Shown here in pieces: positions 1 to 8,140 of a stretch of 64,000 bases of DNA (within the stretch, counting starts at the first letter, position 1; the number at the start of each line of letters is the position of its first letter). The stretch is from Nocardia terpenica (lineage in GTDB: Bacteria > Actinomycetota > Actinomycetes > Mycobacteriales > Mycobacteriaceae), in NCBI RefSeq assembly GCF_013186535.1, contig NZ_JABMCZ010000003.1, forward strand, positions 1,364,001 to 1,428,000. Direction: 5' to 3'. The notes below the pieces were generated by a model. It ran no database searches and was not told where the DNA came from. It saw nothing but the letters and a program-made list of their open reading frames with translations. Position numbers and translations under genes: made by a program.

Positions 1-76
1 CGGAACGGATTTCGGCACGCAGCTGATCGGTCACCTGGGCGATGAGGCTGGTGCGGCGGACGGGTTGCACGCCCAT
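1..76 (-). CDS. GntR-family (FadR/FCD-like) regulator, N-terminus only
   Basis: The reverse strand from 76 to the window edge encodes 25 residues beginning MGVQPVRRTSLIAQVTDQLR, the usual N-terminal helix that precedes the winged helix of FadR/GntR regulators. The rest lies outside the window. It is divergent from the MFS transporter that starts at 135, with only 58 bp between them, and a perfect inverted repeat lies in that gap. Regulation of the transporter by this protein is inferred from that layout. Too short to be captured as a long ORF; the family call rests on the typical RRTSL...V.DQLRAEI pattern. Confidence 0.6.
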   Translation of the reverse strand, partial: MGVQPVRRTSLIAQVTDQLRAEIRS

Positions 77-114
77 AGAGTACCCCGCGTCACATGACTT
101 GCCTCCCATCATCC

Positions 115-129
115 AATCATCCTATGATT
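115..129. promoter_or_regulatory. Inverted-repeat operator between GntR gene and MFS gene
   Basis: AATCATCCTATGATT is a perfect 6-bp inverted repeat with a 3-nt centre. It includes TATGAT (123-128), a good -10 box that would start transcription at about the GTG at 135, so the transporter is probably leaderless. A bound GntR dimer would cover the -10. GntR/FadR operators are commonly short AT-rich palindromes of this size. Binding is inferred. Confidence 0.5.
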
Positions 130-134
130 TCGCG

Positions 135-1376
135 GTGCCAGTAACCGTTGAGCAGACGAACAGTAGTGTCGACCGCCGCCGTGCCCTGTTGGGTGGGCGG
201 CTGCTGGTGCTCGCCGCGATCGTCATGTCGGCGTTCACGCTGCGGCTCGCGGTGACCGCGTTCACCCCGCTCGCCGAGCGGATCGGCCACGACGTCGGCT
301 ATTCCACCGCCATCGTCGGCGTCTTCGGCATGATCCCGACCGCGATGTTCGCGCTCGCGGGCGTGCTGACCCCGATCCTGGTGGGCCGGTTCGGCCTGGA
401 GCGCACCGTGCTGATCGCGATGCTGATGGCCGGTGCCGGGCAGGCATTGCGCGCCGTCATGCCCGATACCTGGGAGCTGCTGGTGTTCTCCGCGCTGGCG
501 CTGTCCGGCATGGGCATCGGCAATGTGGTGATCCCGCCGCTGGTCAAGCGGTACTTCGCCGACCGGCTGGCGGTGCTGAGCTCGGTGTACATCACGATGG
601 TGCAGATCGGCACGGTGGTCCCGGCGCTGATCGCGGTGCCGGTGGCCGATTCGCACGGCTGGCGGATCTCGCTGGGGCTGTGGGCGCTGTTCCCCTTGGC
701 GGCCGCGGTGCCGTGGATCGGCGTGCTGCGCGACCGTCGCGGCCACGACGAGGCCGACAAGACCGCGCTGCCCGCGGACCCGCACGAGGCCGACGGCAGG
801 GTGTGGCGCTCCCCGCTGGCCTGGGGCATGGCGGGCATGTTCGGCATGACCTCGCTCATCACCTACGCCATGTTCACCTGGCTGCCCAAGATCTTCGTCG
901 ACGCCGGGGCCAGCGCGGCGTTCGGCGGCACCATGGTCGGCGTGTTCTCGTTCATCGGCCTGGCCGCCGCGTTCACCGCGCCGACGATCACGGCGAAGGT
1001 GCGCAATCCGTTCCCGATCGTGATCGGTTGTGCCGTCGCGTATATCGCGGCGTTCATCGGGCTGCTGAGCGCGCCGATGGCCGCGCCGTGGCTGTGGGTG
1101 CTGCTGCTGGGCCTGGGCCCGAGCACCTTCCCGATGGCGCTGACCCTGATCAACCTGCGCACCCGCACCCAGGTCGGCTCGGCCGCCCTGTCCGGCTTCA
1201 CCCAGGGCCTCGGCTACACCGTCGCCTGCGTCGGCCCCCTCCTGTTCGGCGTCCTGCACAGCATCGACGGCGGCTGGGGCTCCCCCTTCGCCCTGCTCGG
1301 CATCGCCGTGGTCGTGCTGCTGGTGGGCGCCTGGCAGGCCTGCAAGCCGCGGGTGCTCGAGGACACCTGGAAGTAA
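135..1376 (+). CDS. MFS transporter, CynX/NimT-like
   Basis: A 413-residue polytopic membrane protein with about twelve hydrophobic segments and a charged central loop near residues 198-225, as expected for two six-helix MFS halves. Segments such as FGMIPTAMFALAGVLTPIL, and a second half in which AGMFGMTSLITYAMFTWLP opens, resemble the CynX/NimT group (cyanate and 2-nitroimidazole exporters and relatives). The GTG at 135 is chosen over an upstream ATG at 42 because it sits directly behind a -10 box and the extra 31 residues look non-native. Substrate unknown. Divergent from a GntR regulator, a common pairing for this family. Confidence 0.75.
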   Translation: MPVTVEQTNSSVDRRRALLGGRLLVLAAIVMSAFTLRLAVTAFTPLAERIGHDVGYSTAIVGVFGMIPTAMFALAGVLTPILVGRFGLERTVLIAMLMAGAGQALRAVMPDTWELLVFSALALSGMGIGNVVIPPLVKRYFADRLAVLSSVYITMVQIGTVVPALIAVPVADSHGWRISLGLWALFPLAAAVPWIGVLRDRRGHDEADKTALPADPHEADGRVWRSPLAWGMAGMFGMTSLITYAMFTWLPKIFVDAGASAAFGGTMVGVFSFIGLAAAFTAPTITAKVRNPFPIVIGCAVAYIAAFIGLLSAPMAAPWLWVLLLGLGPSTFPMALTLINLRTRTQVGSAALSGFTQGLGYTVACVGPLLFGVLHSIDGGWGSPFALLGIAVVVLLVGAWQACKPRVLEDTWK

Positions 1377-1393
1377 GTCCGCCAGCCGCGGCA

Positions 1394-1431
1394 GGTTGCT
1401 CACGCCTCCTCGTTCCGGCCCGTGAGCAACC
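1394..1431 (+). terminator. Hairpin between MFS gene and nirB
   Basis: An 11-bp perfect inverted repeat, GGTTGCTCACG at 1394-1404 and CGTGAGCAACC at 1421-1431, with a 16-nt loop, begins 18 nt after the MFS stop codon. There is no T-tract, so it may be a weak terminator or a structured element of the nirB upstream region. Confidence 0.45.
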
Positions 1432-1516
1432 GTTGACGCCGCGGTGATGTCGCGCAGCATCGCCGCAATACCCGTTTCCTACCGTGGGGCCAACCGGAAA
1501 GTCAGGAGGCTCCAGC

Positions 1517-4048
1517 GTGAATGCCGCTGCGCGCAGGACCGTGGTCGTGATCGGCCACGGCATGGTCGGTCATCGGTTCGTCGAGGCGCTGCGGGCGCGC
1601 GACACCGACGGCCGCTGGCAGGTGATCGTGCTGGGCGAGGAGCCGCGGGCCGCCTACGACCGCGTCGGGCTGTCGTCGTATGTGGGCAGCTGGGACGCGC
1701 GGGCGCTCGCCCTGCCCGGCAACGAGTACGCGGGCGACGACCTGGTGCAGCTGCGCTTGGGCGTGCGCGCCGAGGCCCTCGACCGCGCGGCCCGCAAGGT
1801 CACCGCCTCCGACGGCACCGTGATCGCCTACGACGCGGTCGTGCTCGCGACCGGCTCGTACGCGTTCGTGCCGCCGGTGCCCGGCCACGATCGGCCGGAA
1901 TGCTTCGTGTACCGCACCATCGAGGATCTCGACGGCATCCGCGACGCGGCCGCGGCGGCCGGTCCCGGCGCGGTCGGCGTGGTGGTCGGCGGCGGCCTGC
2001 TCGGGCTGGAGGCGGCGAACGCGTTGCGGCTCATGGGCATGACGCCGCACGTGGTCGAGTTCGCGCCGCGGCTGATGCCGGTGCAGGTGGACGAGGGCGG
2101 CGGCGCCATCCTGGAGCAGCTGGTCACCGAGCTGGGCCTGCACGTGCACACCGGGGTCGGCACCTCCTCGGTCGAACCGGCGGAAAACGGTGCGGGCCTC
2201 CGTGTTTCGCTGTCCGACGACTCGGTGATCGACGCCTCGCTGGTGGTGTTCTCGGCCGGTATCCGGCCGCGCGACGAACTCGCCCGGGAAGCCGGGCTCC
2301 AGATCGGCGCGCGCGGCGGCGTGGTCACCGACCTGGGCCTGCGAACCTCCGATCCCGACATCTACGCCGTCGGCGAGGTGGCCGCGGTGCAGGGCACCTG
2401 CTACGGACTGGTCGCGCCCGGCTACACCACCGCCGAGATCGTGGCGGACCGATTGCTCGGCGGCAGTGGCGAATTCCCGGGCGCGGACCTGTCGACCAAG
2501 CTGAAGCTGCTGGGCGTGGACGTCGCCAGCTTCGGCGACGCGCACGGCGTCACCGAGGGCGCGCTGTCGGTGGTGCTGCACGACGCCGCCAAGGGCACCT
2601 ACGCCAAGCTCGTGGTCTCCGACGATGCCCAGACCCTGCTGGGCGGCATCCTGGTCGGCGACGCCGCGCAGTACGCCGCGCTGCGGCCGCTGGTCGGCAG
2701 CGCCCTGCCCGCCGAACCGGCGGCGCTGATCTCCCCCGCCGGGGCGGAACTCGGGGCCGACGCGCTGCCCGACGAGGCCCAGATCTGCTCCTGCAACAAC
2801 GTGTCCAAGGGCGCGATCTGCGGGGCCATCGCGGCGGGCGCGTGCGACATCGCGGGCATCAAGAACGCGACCGCGGCCGGAACCTCCTGCGGCGGTTGCG
2901 TTCCCATGCTCAAGAAGCTGCTCGAGCAGTCGGGCGTGGAGCTGTCCACGGCGCTGTGCGAGCACTTCCCGCAGTCGCGTCAGGAGCTGTTCCACATCGT
3001 GCAGTCCACCGGCATCCGCCGGTTCTCCGAGCTGATCGCCCGCCACGGCACCGGAATGGGTTGCGACATCTGCAAACCCGCGGTCGCCTCCATCCTGGCC
3101 TCGACCTCGAGCGACCACATTCTCGACGGCGAGCAGGCCGCGCTGCAGGACACCAACGATCACTTCCTGGCCAATCTGCAGAAGAACGGCACCTACTCGG
3201 TGGTGCCGCGCATGCCCGGCGGCGAGGTCACGCCCGAGCAGCTCATCGAGATCGGCCGCATCGCACAGGATTTCGGGCTCTATGTGAAGGTGACCGGCGG
3301 TCAGCGCATCGACCTGTTCGGCGCCCGGGTGGAGCAGCTGCCGCGGATCTGGCAGCGGCTGGTCGACGTCGGCATGGAGTCCGGGCACGCCTACGGCAAG
3401 GCGCTGCGCACGGTGAAGAGCTGCGTCGGATCCACGTGGTGCCGCTACGGGCAACAGGATTCGGTCGCCATGGCGGTGCTGCTGGAGAAGCGGTACCGCG
3501 GGCTGCGCTCGCCGCACAAGCTGAAGCTGGCCGTCTCCGGCTGCGCCCGCGAATGCGCGGAGGCGCGCGGCAAGGACGTGGGAGTCATTGCGACCGAACA
3601 GGGTTGGAACCTCTACGTGGGCGGCAACGGCGGGCTCTCGCCCAAGCACGCGGTGCTGCTGGCCGGTGACCTCGACGATGAGACGCTGATCCGCTACATC
3701 GACCGCTACCTGATGTTCTACATCCGCACCGCGGACCGGTTGCAGCGCACCGCGCCGTGGCAGGAGTCGCTCGAGGGCGGCATCGAGTACGTGCGGCGGG
3801 TGGTGTGCGAGGACAGCCTCGGCATCGCCGCCGAACTGGAGGCCGCGATGGCCCGGCACGTGGCCGGGTACCGGGACGAGTGGGCGGCGGTGCTCGACGA
3901 CCCTGCCAAGCTGTCGCGCTTCGTCTCCTTCGTCAACGCCCCCGAGCAGACCGACCCGACCATCTCCTTCGACGACAGCGGGGAGCGCAAGGTGCCGGTG
4001 CTGCTGGGGATGCCCGAGATCCCCGTCACATCCACGCCCGGGAAATAG
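1517..4048 (+). CDS. nirB: Assimilatory nitrite reductase [NAD(P)H], large subunit
   Basis: Reduces nitrite to ammonium in the cytoplasm with NirD. The 843-residue protein has an N-terminal FAD/NAD(P)H oxidoreductase half (VVVIGHGMVGHRF near residue 9; second dinucleotide motif VVVGGGLLGLEAANAL), a BFD-type [2Fe-2S] domain (CSC at residues 424-426 and a later SCGGC pair), then a nitrite/sulfite reductase domain. The siroheme-[4Fe-4S] ligands are visible as C636, C642, C676 and C680 in CVGSTWC and SGCAREC. Start is GTG at 1517, 7 nt after AGGAGG at 1504-1509; an ATG at 1484 has no ribosome site. Followed at 66 nt by nirD and then siroheme biosynthesis genes. Confidence 0.95.
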   Translation: MNAAARRTVVVIGHGMVGHRFVEALRARDTDGRWQVIVLGEEPRAAYDRVGLSSYVGSWDARALALPGNEYAGDDLVQLRLGVRAEALDRAARKVTASDGTVIAYDAVVLATGSYAFVPPVPGHDRPECFVYRTIEDLDGIRDAAAAAGPGAVGVVVGGGLLGLEAANALRLMGMTPHVVEFAPRLMPVQVDEGGGAILEQLVTELGLHVHTGVGTSSVEPAENGAGLRVSLSDDSVIDASLVVFSAGIRPRDELAREAGLQIGARGGVVTDLGLRTSDPDIYAVGEVAAVQGTCYGLVAPGYTTAEIVADRLLGGSGEFPGADLSTKLKLLGVDVASFGDAHGVTEGALSVVLHDAAKGTYAKLVVSDDAQTLLGGILVGDAAQYAALRPLVGSALPAEPAALISPAGAELGADALPDEAQICSCNNVSKGAICGAIAAGACDIAGIKNATAAGTSCGGCVPMLKKLLEQSGVELSTALCEHFPQSRQELFHIVQSTGIRRFSELIARHGTGMGCDICKPAVASILASTSSDHILDGEQAALQDTNDHFLANLQKNGTYSVVPRMPGGEVTPEQLIEIGRIAQDFGLYVKVTGGQRIDLFGARVEQLPRIWQRLVDVGMESGHAYGKALRTVKSCVGSTWCRYGQQDSVAMAVLLEKRYRGLRSPHKLKLAVSGCARECAEARGKDVGVIATEQGWNLYVGGNGGLSPKHAVLLAGDLDDETLIRYIDRYLMFYIRTADRLQRTAPWQESLEGGIEYVRRVVCEDSLGIAAELEAAMARHVAGYRDEWAAVLDDPAKLSRFVSFVNAPEQTDPTISFDDSGERKVPVLLGMPEIPVTSTPGK

Positions 4049-4114
4049 GCGCGTAACCGTGTGGAAACAGGACCTCGGTACCAATAGCTAAGCGCGTTCG
4101 GAGGAGAGTGACCG

Positions 4115-4510
4115 ATGACCGTGATCGATCGACCCGGCATTGCCCAGGTCAGCAGCACCGGCTGGACCTCGGCCTGCCCGATGGACTATCTGATTCCCGG
4201 CCGCGGCGTGGCGGTCCTGCTGGACAGCGGTCGCCAGGCCGCGCTGTTCCTGCTGCCCGACGGGACGCTGTACGCCGTCGGCAATATCGACCCGTTCGGG
4301 CTGGCGGCGGTGATGTCGCGCGGCATCGTCGGCGATCGAGCCGGGGTGCCCACGGTGGCCTCGCCGCTGCTGAAGCAGACCTTCTCGCTGCTGGACGGGC
4401 ACTGCTTCGACGACGCGGGGGTGCGGCTGCCGGTGTACGGGGTGCGGGTGGTCGAGGGCATCGTGCTGGTGTCCGACGAGCCGATCCGCACCGCCGCGGC
4501 CCGGTCATGA
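4115..4510 (+). CDS. nirD: Nitrite reductase [NAD(P)H], small subunit
   Basis: A 131-residue Rieske-fold subunit of assimilatory nitrite reductase. The fold is recognisable (ALFLLPDGTLYAVGNIDPFG, then SPLLKQTFSLLDGHCFDD) but, as usual in NirD, the cysteine and histidine cluster ligands of true Rieske proteins are absent. A strong ribosome site (GGAGGAGAG, 4100-4108) precedes ATG 4115. The stop overlaps the next start as ATGA at 4507-4510, so translation of the downstream gene is probably coupled. Confidence 0.92.
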   Translation: MTVIDRPGIAQVSSTGWTSACPMDYLIPGRGVAVLLDSGRQAALFLLPDGTLYAVGNIDPFGLAAVMSRGIVGDRAGVPTVASPLLKQTFSLLDGHCFDDAGVRLPVYGVRVVEGIVLVSDEPIRTAAARS

Positions 4511-5727
4511 CCGAGACCGAGCCGGCCGGGGTGCTGGACGGCTTCACGGTCGGCATCACCGCCGCCCGCCGCGCCGACGAACTGGCCACTCTGCTGAGCC
4601 GTCGCGGCGCGACAATCCTTGCCGCCCCGGCCATTCGGATCATCCCGCTGGCCGACGACACCGAATTGGCGCGTGTCACCCGGGAATTGATCGCCGACCC
4701 GCCGCGGGTCACCGTCGCCACCACCGGCATCGGCTTCCGCGGCTGGATGGAGGCGGCGGAGGGCTGGGGCCTGGCCGAGGATCTGCGGGCGACGCTGGAC
4801 TCGACCCGGCTGCTGGCCCGCGGCCCGAAGGCCAAGGGCGCCATCCGCGCCGCCGAACTGCGCGAGGAGTGGTCGCCCGCCTCGGAGTCCTCGGCCGAGG
4901 TGCTCGATCATCTGCTGGCCGAGGGCGTGGAGGGCATGCGGATCGCGGTGCAGCTGCACGGCGCCACCACCGAGTGGGAGCCGGTCCCCGACTTCTGCGA
5001 GGTATTGCGCTGCGCCGGAGCCGATGTCGTGCCGGTTCCGGTGTATCGCTGGCTGCCACCGGAGGATTCGGCGCCGATGGATCGGCTGATCGAGGCCGTC
5101 ATCACCTCCGCGCTGGACTGCGTGACCTTCACCAGCGCGCCCGCGGTGGCGTCGATGCTCATGCGCGCCAAGGAAACCGGCCTGCTGGAGGGGGTGCTGC
5201 ACGCCTTTCGCACCCGGGTGGTGGCGGCCTGCGTCGGTCCCATCACCGCCGCGCCGCTGGAGGAGCTCGGGGTGTCGACCACCATGCCCGCGCGGGCGCG
5301 GCTCGGTGCCCTGGCCCGGCACGTCGCCGAGGAACTTCCCCGGCGCGCCAACCGGATTCACGCCGCCGGGCACATGCTGAGCGTGCGCGGATCCTGCGTG
5401 GTGGTCGACGGCCGCGTCTGCCAGCTGGCGCCCGCCCCCATGGCGCTGATGCGCGCCCTGGCCCGCCAGCCCGGCCGCGTCGTCTCCCGCGAGGCCCTGC
5501 TGTCCGCGCTGCCCGGTGGCGGCGACGACACCCACGCCGTGGAAACCGGCATCGCCCGCCTGCGCGCCGCCCTCGGCACCCCGAAGGTCATCCAAACCGT
5601 GGTCAAACGCGGCTACCGCCTGGCCATGGACCCCGCCGAATGCATCGACAACAACCCCCGCCCGCCGATCGGCCCCGAGGAGTCCACCCGCCCGCCCCGC
5701 CCCGCCCCCATGGCGGGCGTGTGGTGA
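4507..5727 (+). CDS. Uroporphyrinogen-III synthase fused to a winged-helix DNA-binding domain
   Basis: A 406-residue protein. Residues about 10-265 form a HemD-like two-lobed domain (GFTVGITAARRADELATLLSRRG at the start; CVTFTSAPAV and VVAACVGPITAAPLEELG later). Residues about 285-380 form an OmpR/PhoB-type effector winged helix (LALAPAPMAL-like segment, RVVSREALLSAL, THAVETGIARLRAAL, VVKRGYRLAM). The architecture matches M. tuberculosis Rv0260c. It may make uroporphyrinogen III for siroheme, regulate the operon, or both. Overlaps nirD and the next gene by 4 nt on each side, which ties it to nitrite reduction. No phosphoacceptor domain is present. Confidence 0.88.
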   Translation: MTETEPAGVLDGFTVGITAARRADELATLLSRRGATILAAPAIRIIPLADDTELARVTRELIADPPRVTVATTGIGFRGWMEAAEGWGLAEDLRATLDSTRLLARGPKAKGAIRAAELREEWSPASESSAEVLDHLLAEGVEGMRIAVQLHGATTEWEPVPDFCEVLRCAGADVVPVPVYRWLPPEDSAPMDRLIEAVITSALDCVTFTSAPAVASMLMRAKETGLLEGVLHAFRTRVVAACVGPITAAPLEELGVSTTMPARARLGALARHVAEELPRRANRIHAAGHMLSVRGSCVVVDGRVCQLAPAPMALMRALARQPGRVVSREALLSALPGGGDDTHAVETGIARLRAALGTPKVIQTVVKRGYRLAMDPAECIDNNPRPPIGPEESTRPPRPAPMAGVW

Positions 5728-6434
5728 ACCCGCCCGCCCTGGTCCTGGTAGCCCACGGGACCAGGAGCGCCCGCGGCGTCCAGATGATCGAGACGCTGAG
5801 TAATGCTGTCGCCCAGCAACTTTCGTCCGGAACCGGCGTACCGGTGCACACCGCCTTCGTGGACGTATTGGGCCCCTCGCCCGCAGAAGTGCTGCGCGAC
5901 TTGGGAGATCGCCCCGCCGTAGTCGTCCCCGCATTCCTGGCGTCGGGCTATCACGTCTATCAGGACGTGCCGCGGGAGGTGGCCGAGAGTGGACATCCCG
6001 CGGTGGCGGTGACGGCCGCGATGGGGCCGGATCCGCTGCTGGCGCGGGTGCTGGGGATGCGATTGTGTGAGGAGGGTTGGCAGCCGGGCGATGCGGTGGT
6101 GTTCGCCGCGGCGGGGTCGTCCGACGCCCGTGCGCGCCACGATGTCCGGAGTGCGGCGCGGATGCTGGGGGAGCAGGTGGGCCGGGCGACGCCGGTCGCC
6201 TATATCGCGACCGGGTCACCGCGGGTTCCGGAAGTGGTTGCCGCGCTGCGGGAATCGGGTGCGGCGCGGGTCTTCGTCGCCTCGTATCTGCTGGCGCACG
6301 GCCTGTTTCACGAGCGTTTGCGCGAATCGGGCGCCGACGGCGTCACCGGGCCGCTCGGCACCCATCCCCTGGTGGTCCGGCTACTGGTCGAGCGGTACCG
6401 GCGGGCCGTCGGCGCGCTGGAGGCGGCGGCGTAA
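5724..6434 (+). CDS. Sirohydrochlorin chelatase (CbiX/SirB-like)
   Basis: A 236-residue protein with two CbiX-type repeats. The first opens with LVLVAHGTRSARG, the motif carrying the metal-binding histidine; the second half ends ASYLLAHGLFHERLRESGA, with the other histidine. It would insert Fe2+ into sirohydrochlorin to make siroheme for NirB. GTG at 5724 overlaps the preceding stop (GTGA). Resembles Rv0259c, which neighbours the Rv0260c homologue in M. tuberculosis. A cobalt chelatase role is possible, but the nir context favours iron. Confidence 0.87.
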   Translation: MNPPALVLVAHGTRSARGVQMIETLSNAVAQQLSSGTGVPVHTAFVDVLGPSPAEVLRDLGDRPAVVVPAFLASGYHVYQDVPREVAESGHPAVAVTAAMGPDPLLARVLGMRLCEEGWQPGDAVVFAAAGSSDARARHDVRSAARMLGEQVGRATPVAYIATGSPRVPEVVAALRESGAARVFVASYLLAHGLFHERLRESGADGVTGPLGTHPLVVRLLVERYRRAVGALEAAA

Positions 6435-6480
6435 CGAGCTAGACTGGAGACACACCGGGAACAAGGAGGTTCGACACGGA

Positions 6481-6648
6481 GTGTCTGGGATCGCGCTGCT
6501 CGTTCTGATTCTCGCCGGGCTGGTCATCTGCGTATTGGTCCTGCGCTCGGTGCGAATGGGATCGGTGCAGATCGATGTGATCCCCCGAGGGGACTCCGTC
6601 GCGGAGACGGAGCATCCACACCCTCGGCCACCCGACTCCGACGAGTGA
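6481..6648 (+). CDS. Small single-pass membrane protein
   Basis: A 55-residue protein: one hydrophobic helix near the N-terminus (ALLVLILAGLVICVLVL) followed by a polar, acidic and His/Pro-containing tail. GTG 6481 has a strong ribosome site, AAGGAGGT at 6463-6470, and TAGACT at 6440-6445 is a plausible -10. The strong signal supports a real gene; function is unknown. A longer reading from 6067 lies inside the chelatase gene and was not used. Confidence 0.65.
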   Translation: MSGIALLVLILAGLVICVLVLRSVRMGSVQIDVIPRGDSVAETEHPHPRPPDSDE

Positions 6649-6682
6649 GCAGTCTCGCGAGATTCGTTGTGCGGTAGGCGAT

Positions 6683-6883
6683 TCAGCCGACCGGAACCGG
6701 GTAGCAGTCGGCGGTCCGGCTGCCCGACAGCGAGCTCAGGATGCAGCCCAGGTTGACCTGCGAGCTGCCGCTCGCGATCGCGCCGGTCGCGATGTCGCCC
6801 GTATCCGCCTGCGCGGCCGGGGCGGCAATGAGAATCGAAGCGGCACAGAGGAATCCGCCGGTGATGAACTTCCGAGCAATCAT
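6683..6883 (-). CDS. Small secreted protein of unknown function
   Basis: A 66-residue protein with an evident signal peptide: positive N-terminus MIARKF, hydrophobic core, and AQA-D cleavage site near residue 26. The mature part is about 40 residues, ends CYPVPVG and contains two cysteines that could form one disulfide. A GAGGAT ribosome site precedes ATG 6883. Small secreted proteins of this kind are common in Nocardia and mycobacteria. It is convergent with the small membrane protein upstream. Confidence 0.6.
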   Translation of the reverse strand: MIARKFITGGFLCAASILIAAPAAQADTGDIATGAIASGSSQVNLGCILSSLSGSRTADCYPVPVG

Positions 6884-6955
6884 GTCGATGATCCTCGCAC
6901 GATCGGGGGCGCGGACGGGAATCCGTCCGTGCCCCCAATTCCGTTGCCGCCGGGA

Positions 6956-8020
6956 TCAGCGGCGCGGTTCCAGCTTCAGGTCTCCGCTGATGACCGAGCG
7001 GGTCATGTCGCGGGCGAGCATATCGTGCGGGAAGCCGAGCTCGATGGCGCTGGCCTGGTCGAGGCGGGCCAGGTGGGTGGCATCGAATTCGACGTCCAGG
7101 GCGCCGAGATTGTCCTCCAGCTGGGCCACGGTGCGGGCGCCGATGATCGGGGCCGTGACACCGGGGTTGCGCAGCGTCCAGGCGAGGGCGACCTGCGAGG
7201 GGGTCCGGCCGAGGTCGGCGGCGACCTGCTTCACGACGTCCGCGATGGCCAGCCCCCGCTCGGTGAGCGAGCCCTGAGCGAGGGCCACGTTCTTGCGGGT
7301 GCCCTCGGGCGATCCGACGGCCGCCTCGGCCAGGTCGGCCCGGCTGTACTTACCGGTCAGCACGCCGCTGGCCAGCGGCGACCACGGGATGACGCCCAGG
7401 CCCAGTTCCCGGGCCATCGGGATCAGATCCCGCTCCACCGTGCGCTCGATCAGGCTGTACTCGACCTGCAGTGCCACCAGCGGCGACCAGCCGCGCAGGT
7501 CGGCAATGGTCTGCATGCGCGACACCTGCCACGCCGGGGTGTCCGAGATGGCCACGTACAGCACCTTGCCCCGGCGGACCAGGTCGTCCAGGCCGCGCAG
7601 CACCTCCTCGACCGGGGTCGTGGAATCCCAGACGTGCACGTACAGCAGGTCGATGTAGTCGGTGTTCAGCTGCCGCAGGCTGTTGTCCACCGAGGTGACC
7701 ATGCTCTTGCGGCCGTTGCCGCCCGCATTGGGGTCGCCGGGACGGCGCAGCATCGCGTATTTGGTTGCCAATACCAGGCTTTCACGATTGTCCCGGGTGA
7801 ATTCGCCCAGCAGCCGTTCGGAGCTGCCATTGGTGTAGACGCTGGCGGTATCGATGAAATTGCCGCCGCGCTCGACATACACGTCGAACAGCTTGCGGGC
7901 GTCGTCGGTGTCGGCGCCCCAGCCCCAGTCGGCCCCGAAGGTCATCGTGCCCAGTGCCAGCGGGGAGACCCGCAGACCGGAGCGGCCCAGCAGCCGGTAG
8001 GTGTCGAGAGTGAGAGACAT
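6956..8020 (-). CDS. Aldo/keto reductase
   Basis: A 354-residue NADPH-dependent oxidoreductase with a full TIM-barrel AKR pattern. The catalytic tetrad is visible: Asp and Tyr in NFIDTASVY, Lys in VLATKYAM, His in LLYVHVWD. The NADPH-binding end carries PIIGARTVAQLEDNLGAL. AGGAG lies 7 nt before ATG 8020. The gene is divergent from an XRE regulator starting at 8141, which is a common arrangement and suggests local control. Physiological substrate unknown. Confidence 0.9.
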   Translation of the reverse strand: MSLTLDTYRLLGRSGLRVSPLALGTMTFGADWGWGADTDDARKLFDVYVERGGNFIDTASVYTNGSSERLLGEFTRDNRESLVLATKYAMLRRPGDPNAGGNGRKSMVTSVDNSLRQLNTDYIDLLYVHVWDSTTPVEEVLRGLDDLVRRGKVLYVAISDTPAWQVSRMQTIADLRGWSPLVALQVEYSLIERTVERDLIPMARELGLGVIPWSPLASGVLTGKYSRADLAEAAVGSPEGTRKNVALAQGSLTERGLAIADVVKQVAADLGRTPSQVALAWTLRNPGVTAPIIGARTVAQLEDNLGALDVEFDATHLARLDQASAIELGFPHDMLARDMTRSVISGDLKLEPRR

Positions 8021-8140
8021 CGTATTCTCCTGCGTTTGGTGGATCCGTGGTCGAAAATCAGTCTGTGCCGATCACGGACAGGGGGTAAGGGAAGGGATTG
8101 CCTAGGAATTCCGGTCCCACCCAGCCGTACCATCGGATGG

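Noticed and set aside
1440..1516. GlnR box upstream of nirB
   Set aside because: TTTCC/GGAAA stretches are present but the spacing does not fit the GlnR consensus well enough.
1502..4084. 860-codon reverse ORF opposite nirB
   Set aside because: Antisense shadow of a high-GC gene; composition is Arg/His/Gly-rich with no domain. The same applies to other long antisense frames, such as 4186-6219 and 24901-26865.
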